Assembly (NCBI RefSeq): GCF_963675165.1
Contig: NC_087384.1
Span: 4,891,182-4,955,181 of the forward strand
Direction: 5' to 3'
DNA: 64,000 nt
Origin: Halichondria panicea
Taxonomy: Eukaryota > Porifera > Demospongiae > Suberitida > Halichondriidae
This document shows positions 21,376 to 31,071 of the stretch, piece by piece; position 1 is the first letter of the stretch; every line of letters begins with the position of its first letter. The notes beneath the pieces are model-generated. The model was not told where the DNA came from and did not search any database. It worked only from the letters and a program-made list of their open reading frames with translations. Made by a program: the position numbers and the translations under genes.

Positions 21376-22906
21376 ATGTCATTTGTACTGCAGAGAATGC
21401 TCTCTGTGCGAGCATGTTCTTCTTCCCTCCTGGTGAGAGGCAGCAAGGCAGGCTGGAGAAGCTATGGAACAGCACGGAAAGGTGAATCACAGATATTCTA
21501 GCTAGCTCAGGCCTCTAGGTACGTACATGTACTTCAGCGAAGTTTCAAGTAGCTGTTTTAATATATCGCACTACATGTAGATCAAAAAATCAAAAACCCA
21601 GTTTGGATCATTACTTCTATTATGTGTATCAATTGTCACGAGTTGCATTGCCCGCAGCGTCCACTTGCGCTTTCAGATGAGAGCAAATCCAACTGTTTAG
21701 TGTTCTGTGTTTTTTCATGACATAATTATACTGATTCCGCAATTCTCTTTGTTTTACAGTAGCTGTGAAGGGCCTGGAGCAAAGGCTGGCTGATGGAGAA
21801 CGTGTGTTATGTGCTGAGGGATACCTCCTCGCACTGGCCAGGATGGGTTACATCGCTCACGGTGTTTGGGTCCCCGAGTTCATTCTGGAGCAGCCTGAGG
21901 TGCTGCGTAATGTCCACTATGAGTTTGCACATGCTGGAACAGATGTCACTGAGGCATTTCAGGTAAATCATTGTGGTCTTATACAATGAATTATCATCAG
22001 ATATATAGGGATTTTAGTGTACATGTTACAACCAACATCCATGATAACCTAACAATGGTGCTTTATCCTTTGTAGTACTACACTCATCGTGAGAAAATGA
22101 AGGAAATTGGACGTGAAGGTGACTTGGAGCCCATTAATCGAATTGCTTTAAAAATTGCAAGAGAAGTAGCAGACGACACTGGCACATTAATGGCCGGAGG
22201 GATATCAAATACAAATCTCTACAAACCCGGAGACAAAGAAGTTGAACGAACAATTCGATCCATGTTCGAGGAGCAAGTTCGCTGGTCGAAAGAGGAAGGT
22301 GCTGATTATATTATAGGAGAAACATTTACCAGTTTGGGAGAGGCAGAAATTGCTCTGGAGGTCATAAAATCTTTCGATTTGCCTGCAGTTGTAACAATGA
22401 CCGTTCTTGGTCCCAGAGAGGATGGTACATTAAAGACCTTGGATGAAGTACCTATAGGGAAAGCCTATCGCACCCTCTTAGAGAAAGGTGCCACTGTGAC
22501 TGGTCCAAACTGCTCAAGAGGTCCGGATCAAACGCTTGAAGTATTAAGAGAAGCAGCGAAAGAAGTTGACCCAAAGAGACTATGTGCTCTGCCCGTTACT
22601 TATCGCACGACTCCTAAAGAGCCTACGTTTTTTGAATTCACGGACAGCTGCTGTTCTGAGAACAACCCTGTGTACCCTCACGGCCTGGATGCGTTTAGTG
22701 TGAGCCAGGTGGAGATAAGGATGTTCACAAAGCAGTGCATGGATATGGGAATACAATATCTCGGTATATGCTGCGGAAATACAGGAAACTACACGAGGGC
22801 GATGGCAGAGGTGATGGGCAAAGATCCACCCAGTAGCAAGTATTATGACCCTACAAATATGGGGATTCCCCCTGAGCAGAGGAAAAAAGAACTTAATTGG
22901 AACTAA
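21376..22906 (+). CDS. betaine-homocysteine S-methyltransferase-like, copy B, mitochondrial leader
   Basis: Exons 21376-21481, 21760-21962, 22076-22906 give about 379 residues. The first ~35 (MSFVLQRMLSVRACSSSLL...SYGTARK) are rich in Arg/Ser and lack acidic residues, a typical mitochondrial presequence. The rest parallels copy A: KGLEQRLADGE, GVWVPEFILEQPEVLRN, GADYIIGETF, GPNCSRGP and GICCGNTGNYTRAMAEVMG, with the three zinc-ligand cysteines. The exon 2/3 junction has the same position and phase as in copy A, so the pair arose by inverted duplication before the coding sequences diverged. Role as for copy A, probably in mitochondria. Confidence 0.92.
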
Positions 22907-22970
22907 TTAAGTGTGTGTGGCCTCTGTAGCTTATTTTTGTATTGAATCAGATGTTTTGTATACAATTGTC

Positions 22971-23539
22971 TAGCCTCCTTCACCGGCCTTCATAGAAAAG
23001 AAGGCCAGCTATCGACTGCTTGCGCATGCGCCAAATTATTGGAAAAAATAAAATTTCCTAGAATTCATCAGAGAAAATATTCTAAAAGTCATACAGAGCT
23101 ATATAGCTAGCTAGCTAGAGACAGAGCTGCGTAGGTTTGTTGTACAGCTATTTTCTTCTGATAGAATCAGTAGCAGTAGTATAATAGACTTTCACCAAAG
23201 TTAATGTTAAATGGGCGTGGTCTGTCCATATAGGCTCTTGTCAGCTTTCACTCCGTTCAGACGATTGTCATCCACACTGTTGCAGGCTGTGAGTCTTTTG
23301 TTAACATAGCAGGCTAAGGGTAGCTATCAGATAATGCTATCCGATGGGCTAGAAACATTCAATCGAACTTTCTATCTACTTCCTTCAATCCACTTCCGTT
23401 CGTTGTGATGTCATAGTTTTACTGAGCATTTACGATGTTATCCAAAGCCCCCGATACCGGGGGATATTAGCGCATGCGCAAGCAGTCGATACCAGGCCCA
23501 CTTCCCTATATAGTGAAGTGCGGCCTGGGATCGAGGCTA
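22971..23539. mobile_element. 569-bp MITE, TAGCCTCC...GAGGCTA, 9-bp target duplication
   Basis: Ends TAGCCTCCTTCACCGGCC and GGCCTGGGATCGAGGCTA, subterminal GCGCATGCGC-like palindromes near each end, and ACAATTGTC duplicated at 22962-22970 and 23540-23548. No ORF. Lies just 3' of BHMT-B. A second copy spans 49761-51032. Confidence 0.95.
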
Positions 23540-23689
23540 ACAATTGTCGTGTACATGCGCTATGCATAATGATCAGTACGTAATTTCCAGATTTCGAAAA
23601 TCGTGGTTGAGCCTACCCTTCTTCGCAGACTCTCCTTTTTTCTCTAACTCTTCAATCTATGCTTTAGCTAAGTAGTCTGTCTGTTTGTC

Positions 23690-24170
23690 TGTTTGTTTAT
23701 AACAAGTATATCTACTCACCTGGATGCCATAGCACTGCATTTACAGCATAGATAGTCTTCACACAACAATATCTTGGTTTAAATAGTGGCAGATTTTGAT
23801 GTTAAAGCTTCTTTGTCGAGTAAAAGCGAGCAAAAGCTAAGAAGCTTAAACTTGCCACGTGGCCTTGAGTCAAGGTACGGGATCACTTCAGCTGAAAATA
23901 CGTAGTCAAGGCTTGATTATGTATTTTCAGCTGAAGTGATCCCGTACCAAGAACAATTGTCAAGAAAGTAGAATTGTGACTGGTTGTTGACTGACTCTGG
24001 ATCCTATACGTACTCCAGCCTGGAAGGAGCCATACTTCTCTTAGTCTAAGACTCCAGGCTTCTTTGCTGTGATCCCAGTCCATAGTGCATGTCTCATGCA
24101 TGTACGTTGTTAGTTTAGTTTTATTGCTCTTGAGTTGCTGTGCTAGCGCATGCTAGTCATACATGCTCAG
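23690..24170. repeat. isolated copy of the 56-64 kb satellite unit
   Basis: Contains the same phrases as the array at 56.5-63.8 kb, including CTCACCTGGATGCCATAGC, ACAACAATATCTTGG, GTGGCAGATTTTGATGTTAA and a closing block with TTTTATTGCTCTTGAGTTGC. The unit is diverged and interrupted by the inverted repeat at 23874-23948. It shows that the array unit is also dispersed. Confidence 0.8.
23874..23948. repeat. perfect 28-bp inverted repeat, 19-bp loop
   Basis: Arms 23874-23901 and 23921-23948 are exact complements, centred on TTCAGCTGAA-type sequence. The sister units in the 57-63 kb array carry only one arm (AGCTGAAGTGATCC), so the second arm is an addition in this copy. Confidence 0.85.
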
Positions 24171-24531
24171 GGCCGGTGTCACAGGACACGGCCTCCCCCA
24201 GGACAGGAGCTCCGGGGGGGGGGTTCCGTCCTTAGGATAAATCCTCCCCCCGGAGTTTCTGTCCTAGGACAAAAGCTCCTACCCCAGGACCAGAGCTCCC
24301 CCATTCTGCGGTGCAGGTGAAAGTCAGTCCACAGGTAATCTGAGAGGACTAGTCTAGGCTACGAAGTAAACAGCCATAGACAAAGCCTAACTAGATGCAA
24401 TAGATTCTGTATCTATTATGTTATAGATCTCAATACTCAATATATACAACAATGCAAGAGAAAGAAGTACAATAAATATAACCAAAAGTGCACAAATCAT
24501 AAAGTGATGCAACCAGAACAAAACCAATTAC

Positions 24532-27367
24532 CTACTGGTTCTTTGCGAATTTTGGCACAGCGATAGTGATACCACTCACTACATTTGTCACACATGACCA
24601 TATCCTCAAAAGAGTCCGGTCTCTTGCACATGCAGTATTATTGTAATGGCAATGGTTTGTGGTGTTGGTCTTTTGGGCATCGCTTTCTTTGTGCGAGGGA
24701 ACCGTGAGAGTTTGCCCTTCTCAAAGCACTTAATGAGATGTGCTCTCATTTTGGCCTCATCAAACACTAGAGAATCCACATTATCGTTCATAGCAGCGTG
24801 ATATGCAGCAGCAATGCTAAATAGTCCGCAGTTGTTAGCACCCTCTTGCTGCTGGAGAGCCACCACAGAAATTAACAGCCCATTGCATTGAATTAATTGG
24901 CTATACACTTGTGCTATCTGGAGCTCAGTACTTGGGGAAAGCGTTCCATTGAAGCAGCTGTCGTACAAATACAGTTCACCCTTAAACAGAGAAGTGGCAA
25001 TCCAGTGCTGTCGTTCTTCAACAAAGAAGATTTGCACAGCTGCACGTGTACAAGTAAAATTATCATAATTACATAAACGTTGTCTTACCTGGGCCTTGAT
25101 TATTGGAAACTGGTGGAAATGCCTTTAATTGGGCCAAGAGAGTATTATAGCAGCCTTCAAACTTAAGGAATTGCATCGATAATAACTGGTGGGCTGCACG
25201 CATATGCTTGTCGGAGAGCATACCACCTATTGCACTCAACACTTGTTTGTCAAAGAGGTTTAGATCTAGGGTCTTCAGCCACATCGTTCCCTATAATCAT
25301 ATACACAGAAGTCTAAGAATTGTACAAGATATATACACAGCTTATACAGAATATTCTACCAAGAAAATAGACATGTTATGATAATTATATATTATTACCT
25401 GACTCTTTTGTTTCTTCCTAGGAGGTGACTTGCAAGGATCTTTTGTGTCAAGAGGAAGCTTATCACGCTTATCTTGCTTTTGAGAGGGTAGGTCAGGCTT
25501 TTGAGAGGGTAGGTCAGGTTTTTGAGAGGGTACATCAGGCTTTTGAGAGGGTACATCAGGCTTTTGAGAGGGTAGGTCAGGCTTTTGAAAGGGTACATCA
25601 GGCTTTTGAGAGGGTATATCAGGCTTTTGAAAGGGTACATCAGGCTTTTGAGAGGGTATATCAGGCTTTTGAGAGGGTAGGTCAGGATTTTGAGAGGGTA
25701 CGTCAGGCATTCGTTTATTCTTAGGAGGTGATTTGACTGGAGAAGAGTGGTTGTCTTCAGAGCCAGGAAGAGTGTTTTCTTCATCGTTGGTTTCTGTAAA
25801 ATGTTTTAAGCATAATTTTATAGCAAGGAACACGACAGAAGGAGGTTATTGCTAGCCACACTTTACCTGGAGAGTAGTATTCCTTTAGCAGTACCCCATT
25901 GGAACACTTTTTCAATACTTTGCCGCTCCCAGACTGCAACTCGTATCTACCCTTGTCAAGGATCTTATGGACAATATATGGACCTTTCCAGGTGCAGTCC
26001 ATTTTCCCTCCCATTCGATGAGAATTGGCCATATTCTTTAGCATGACACTGCTGCCAACTGGATAACTCTACGACAAAAATGGAAAAAAATAAGCTAAAG
26101 TTTGCTATATAAAATAATACCTTCAAAGAGTTATGCTTGTTGTCATACTGCTGCTTCTGTTTTTGCTGTGCAGCAGCAATGTTCTCCTTGGCATTGAGGT
26201 GACAGCGGTCACGAATTTCCATCAACCTTCGGAGAATTCTATCCATGTCTTCTCCGTCTTCTTCATTTTCAGTCTCCTCTCCACTCAATTGGTCAGCATC
26301 TCCTCTATCTTCTATAGCGTCGGCACCATCTCGTTGATCCATATCAAAAGTAACAGCTTTCCGCGGGTGGCGATTGAACATTAGGAAAAAGGGTGTGTAC
26401 TTTGATGACGCCTACAATCAAAAAATAACATATGCATGCATGATATAATAATTAAAATTTTACCTGTTTTGATATGCGATAGGCATAAAGAGCAGCAGAG
26501 AGATGCTGATCCCAGTCATCAGTACTAGAATCGATTACCTTCTTGAGAGTGTTCACTAGACTCTGGTTGAAGCGTTCATCAAGGCCATTTGTTTGTGGGT
26601 GGTAAGCACTTGATACGCAGTGCTGTATGTCAGTCAACTGAAAAAGTCGGGTGTTGATTTCGTTGACAAACTCTCTTCCTTGGTCTGATTGAATCACTTT
26701 TGGCCACCCATGCCTGCAAAATGTGTCAAACAGAAATTTTGCTACACCTTCTGCTGATTTTGATGGGAGTGGGGCAGCCTCAGGCCACTTAGAGAAATAG
26801 TCTGAAAGGGTGATAATGTACTTGTTTCCAGAGCTTGTTTCAGGTAGAGGTCCTACCAAGTCAATACCAACTCTGTACCAGACCTTTGTCACAGGGATGG
26901 GGTGTAGTTCTGCTCTGGGCTTCTGCAGTTGGTGATTCGTTCGTTGGCATTTGTCGCAGTGCTTGCAGAGCTGTATGACGTCAGCATGTAGGCCTTTCCA
27001 GTAGAAATCCTGAGCAACCTACATGCATGAAACAGATATAATTATACTTTATAAGATATGATGATAAATATACCTTTCCATAGGTCTTGTCTCTCCCAAA
27101 ATGCATCCCATCCAGTCCATCGTGGCACATGTTTAGTATCCTGCTTTTCTCCTCTTGCTTCACCACAACTCTTCTCATTCTATGCATGCCAGTGCTGTCC
27201 TTCTCAGGCAGGTATAAGCATTGTTGCTGCAGAGCATATCTTTGAGCTTTGTCTCTTATACTTCTCTTGTCATTAGTGGAAGGCCCGTCTCTGTATTTCT
27301 TCTGGCCAGTATTGCTGGCAGCAGTCTTGTACAGCAGTATGTCCTCATACTCTTGTTGAGTAGCCAT
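24532..27367 (-). CDS. Ginger1 transposase: integrase-Ulp1-PHD
   Basis: Cut-and-paste transposase of the element. Blocks from start to end: 27074-27367 (N-terminal part with the first half of an HHCC zinc-binding domain), 26464-27018 (CXXC half of the zinc domain and DDE integrase core with GIDLVGPLPETSSG, IQSDQGREFVN and AYHPQTNGLDERFNQ), 26121-26411 (GPY/F-like linker and acidic stretch), 25867-26067 (small beta module with WKGPYIVHKILDKGRYEL), 25399-25793 (SQKPD repeats), 25089-25290, then 24532-25039 (Ulp1/C48 cysteine protease with QHWIATS, YDSCF and NNCGLFS, followed by PHD-like CDKCSEWYHYRC). The last zinc ligands probably lie further left. The deubiquitinase-like or SUMO-protease role is inferred from the fold. 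Confidence 0.82.
25480..25705 (-). repeat. 21-bp coding minisatellite (SQKPD repeats)
   Basis: About eleven tandem 21-bp units encode P-S/F-Q-K-P-D-(I/V/L), a proline-rich spacer between the integrase and Ulp1 parts of the Ginger1 protein. The unit length keeps the frame, so copy number can change without disrupting the protein. Confidence 0.9.
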
Positions 27368-27606
27368 TCTGATTGCTAACAGTCTATATATTTCGCATGC
27401 ACGCGCACGCTTATTATACTAAAGCCTAGCCTCGATTCAAGGCCGCTTTAGAAGCGGCCTGGTATACCTTGTATGCGCATGCGCTTACATTACCCCAAAA
27501 AGGGGGTAATCCGTGTATTTGTGGATACTGTCAGTAAAATAAACACGTATACTATTTTGTATTCTAATTTTAGTGGTCCGTGTTACACACTTTACATATA
27601 GCAAAG

Positions 27607-27945
27607 ATGACTAGCTCGACTGACACTGAGTTCTCCTTCCGCTCTGGCTTATGCCCTTTCTTGTGTGAAGAGAAGTCATTTAGTTCTGAGGGATAAACAG
27701 CTTGACACTCTACGGATGCTGTACAAAGGGAATGATGTTTTCCTGTGGGTTCCTACTGGATATGAAAGTCTATCTGCTACCAAACTTTGCCTTTTTAATT
27801 CGACAAGAAGCTGGATAGAATTAGTTCTCCTCCTAGTGAGCGCTAGTGTCTCTAATGGTAGATCAAGTGACTAGTCTACATGATCGTGGTGTTCCTGCTG
27901 GTATACTCAGTGGAAACAAAGGGGTCGATAAGAAGTCCAAGTGAG
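27607..27945 (+). pseudogene. RecQ-like SF2 helicase fragment
   Basis: Conceptual translation shows VLRDKQLDTLRMLYKGNDV, then WVPTGY where a RecQ-family Walker A (PTGYGKSL) is expected, and further on GILSGNKGVDKK. The Walker A GKS has been lost to GYESLS, at least two frame changes are needed to follow the protein, and everything after the SGNKG block is missing, cut where the convergent DUF6589 gene ends. In the intact element this would be an ATP-dependent DNA helicase. Non-functional here. Confidence 0.75.
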
Positions 27946-30425
27946 TGCTTCACCTACCCCCAGAATACTCATAAGGCAGTGCCAGTCCTCTATACAAGGC
28001 TCTAACTGCTCCAATTGTCCACTGCAAGTGTCCGCATCTCGCATATGTTTTTTGCTACATCGCTGTCTTTCACAAGTCATCTGATCGCCACCTGACATAA
28101 CAGTAAGTTCAATAGAATCTTTCAAGTATGAATGTTTCTCAATCATTATGTCTATCATGTCTGCGGCCTTTGCCTCATTCTTGTGTAGAACATCAAGGAC
28201 TACAACCTCAGATTTTTTGGCCATCTCTGTGCTGTGGGGGTGCTTAATGTGACTGACAACACACCGTTTGTACCGCTGGAGGGGCTTGATGTACTCGCAC
28301 AGTATTCGACCGACTAGAACGACCAAATTTCTTGGATGCCCTCAATGTCGGCCTTTGTAGGAAGGAAGTGAGTTATTTTTAGGGAACCCAGGTTAGGGGG
28401 GAAAAGGTTGAGACTGGAGATGGTCCTTTGCCAACAAACTGTACATTTGCACTAGCTCACCATGATGGTCACTACGTATGTCTCTAACGCCCTTTGTTTT
28501 AGCAACGTTGTCCCCCACGAACTTGAAACATGCACCCTCATCAATCCAGGCATCGATAGGACGTTGGTACAGCTTGCTGATTTTCGTGACCAACTTCAAC
28601 ACGGCACAGTAACTGATAGTGACACTAAGATGATTCAGCCTGGAGTATACCTGTGAGTAATTCAATGTAATCATAATTATATAAGAGGAGATGGATTGGA
28701 AACGGAGGTAGCATCGCGTTACATTAATTTTTAAATCTGTGTACGGTTGTGCAGCACTTGGGGAAACGATGTTTCTGGAATTAAGACCACTGCAATTAAT
28801 GCATTCAAAGCCCCCCTAAAACAACATGCATTCTCATGCCCTCTATAATGGTGAGCATCCTTTGGAAAAAATACGTTTTTCAAAATAGCTACAAAGAGTG
28901 TCATGCTCTGAGATCTTTATGAGTATGCTTCTAGCTATATAATGGTAATACTTAATTATCAGTGTACTGCATGTGTCAATCCATACGTTCCTCAGGTGAC
29001 AGTTGGGAGTATACTGCAGGCACTATCTAGTCTAGATTTTACTAATGTTACAATCATACATACATTTTGTAGCCTCGATTAAACCCTGGCCTAACGTGGC
29101 AAGGTAACTTCTGTTTCCAATCCCTCTCTGTGATATAATAATTATACCTGTATCTGAAAATACGTAGTGGACACACATCATACATGTACATGTACATGTA
29201 CAAACCTTTTTGTTTACTCTACAGTTGAAGAGTACGAGAGACAGAAACGACTGAATACCACACATTCTTGTGTTACGCTCTTTCAAGAGAATTGCTGTGG
29301 CCATACACATCCCAGGGTAGTGACTCTCTCCGCGTTTATGCAAGTTCCTATGATCTGAACGTCCTACGATCGTCTGGATAAGCCTAAATAGAATCGGAGA
29401 CTTTCGCTGTAGTTCAGACACAGCCTGTTTCCACGATAACGCTTCCACATTGTCAATTGGAACCCGGTGAAATAGAGAGACAAACTCCCCAGAGTTACGA
29501 CATAGAGTGGAACATTCGTCGTCAAGAATTTTCACCACACCCTCTACCAATTGGTCCTTCAGTGAAGGGCAAGAAAATGCTGCCTTGGCAATAGACTGAA
29601 TGTTGCCACTATTCAGTGCCTGGCGTAATTTCTGGAGACTTTCATCTACTTCCGCAGTCACTGTACTGGGTGAGCTCACTGTGATCTGTATATTGTTTAA
29701 TTAATTAGTGTGATTTTGGTGTGTTTACAGTATCAGATCTGTTATCCTCACCATAACTGTTTCAGTCGAACCAGGCTTGGAAATATCTCTTGCAACACCT
29801 TCTGAACCTTTAAGTTAATGGCTATATATTAATTTACGTTCATTTCGTTTGTAGGTGGTTTAACATACCGTCAACAGAAGAAAACTGCTCGAGATTGGTC
29901 AACTCTAACAGCGGTGGCTGACGAGGACAGTCTGTGTGCGCTATGAAAAAGAGATGATTCCTGTCATCTACATATATGATTTGTTGCAATCAACCTACGT
30001 TCCTCCCTGGTTGAGAAAGCAAGCCTTCTTCCAGGTGCTCCTACTGTCAGACGTTTTGCTAGAGGTCTAGCATGGACTGTGTGAGGTGATGCTTCAAGCC
30101 CACTGGTGTCTTTAGTTCTCTTCCTACCTGATACCATAGGACTACAGATGGAAGCCTTATTTCGACCCTGCTCAAAACCACACTTAGCCATACTTCTAAA
30201 GGCTTTAAGTTTAGACTCCAGAGACTGGAATTTGTTTGTGCAAGCTCTACAAATGTATGAAGATAGCCCATCACACTCACTAACTGGCAGCTCTAGCAAT
30301 TTGCCAAGTCTGTCTGGAAGGCATCTTTGAACAGACTCTTTGCTGAACAGAGCTGAGCAGCGAGTAGAAGTAACAATGTTGCAGCACAATCTGCATATTC
30401 TGGTGGCTGCCATTGTCTTGAACAT
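27907..30425 (-). pseudogene. ZAD zinc finger plus DUF6589-like transposase gene, decayed
   Basis: First block 29999-30425 begins MFKTMAATRICRLCC and contains a ZAD-type C4 domain (CRLCC...YICRACTNKF). Short blocks follow near 29870-29940 and 29751-29806. Block 29223-29687 (SLQKLRQALNSGNIQSIAKA, DECSTLCRNSGEFVSL, YPGMCMATAILLKERN) and block about 28395-28650 (WIDEGACFKFVGDNVAKTKG) belong to the DUF6589 type I remember from corals and sponges. The terminal block 27907-28326 has GGDQMTCERQRCSKKHMRDA and EDWHCLM. A frame change between the last two blocks makes the gene non-functional. The likely role was DDE-type transposase. Confidence 0.75.
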
Positions 30426-30743
30426 TCTACCACCAACCACGCAGTCTTACATATTTTTCCTTTGTGTACTTTTTCCAATTTTATCACTTGCGTAATACTG
30501 ATAAATATACGAATTATTTCGCGCATGCGCATACAAGGTATACCAGGCCGCTGTAAAGCGGACTTGAGTCGAGGCTAACTAAAGCCTTGACAGGTTTTGA
30601 CAGGGTACATGTACCCGGATGATATATCCTGGGGGCGGGGATTCTGTCCTAGGACGAAACCACCGGGGGGGGGAGGCATTGTCCTAAGACCGCAGGCTCC
30701 GGGGGAGAAACTGTCGCCCGGAGGTTCTATCCTATGACACCGG

Positions 30744-30988
30744 TCAGAGGAGGCTGGAACCACTTAACCTTAGCTAATTAAGGTCACTAATTGGATTTTT
30801 CACAAACTTCTCTTGCAGACTACTTCTTCCTTAGTTGTTGGTGTCTGCAAGCTTTTAAAGGTATTTTTCAGGGGGGGTGAAATTTTGTTTTTGCCAATTT
30901 TGCTCAGAAGCAGAGATATGAATCAGTGCCCCTTGTGATGGCCTCGAGACAGGGAGCGGCCTGGTCTCGAGCATGCTATGCTGAGTAC
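30744..30988 (+). repeat. left terminal inverted repeat of the 7.85-kb element
   Basis: Begins TCAGAGGAGGCTGGAACC and includes a CTCGAGACAGGGAGCGGCC block near its inner end. It differs from the right copy at only a few positions, apart from two missing terminal bases. Confidence 0.92.
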
Positions 30989-31071
30989 AGCAGTCTATTG
31001 TAATTGTCAGACCAAGACTAGACTGGCAGTACCTCTCTGTCTGGCAGTACCTCTCCTCTCTGTTCACTGCT

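Larger units (their letters stand above)
27427..30577. mobile_element. DUF6589/RecQ DNA transposon, probably AcademH-like, decayed
   Basis: Inverted ends of about 55 bp beginning TAGCCTCGA, including GTATACC and GCGCATGCGC, with ACTAAAGCC duplicated at 27418-27426 and 30578-30586. It holds a minus-strand ZAD plus DUF6589-like gene and a plus-strand RecQ-like helicase fragment that converge near 27.9 kb. A transposase with an SF2 helicase recalls AcademH; the assignment is from memory. It sits inside the Ginger1 element. Confidence 0.85.
24177..30739 (-). mobile_element. Ginger1-type DNA transposon
   Basis: Ends TGTCA...TGACA match the TGTNR...YNACA signature known for Ginger elements, flanked by CCGG at 24173-24176 and 30740-30743. 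Terminal regions are C/G-rich with repeated AGGAC boxes. The minus-strand gene encodes integrase, Ulp1 protease and PHD finger, as described for Ginger1. The element is about 3.4 kb once the 3.15-kb insertion at 27427-30577, which lies upstream of the transposase start, is set aside. Confidence 0.85.

Noticed and set aside
25395-25784. Overlapping frames in the SQKPD repeat (minus, shifted) and on the plus strand
   Set aside because: Shadow frames of a 21-bp repeat; the real frame is fixed by the flanking integrase and Ulp1 exons.
24177-30739. Integrase plus cysteine protease as a Polinton
   Set aside because: No DNA polymerase B, packaging ATPase or capsid gene; TGTNR ends, CCGG duplication and the PHD finger fit Ginger1.
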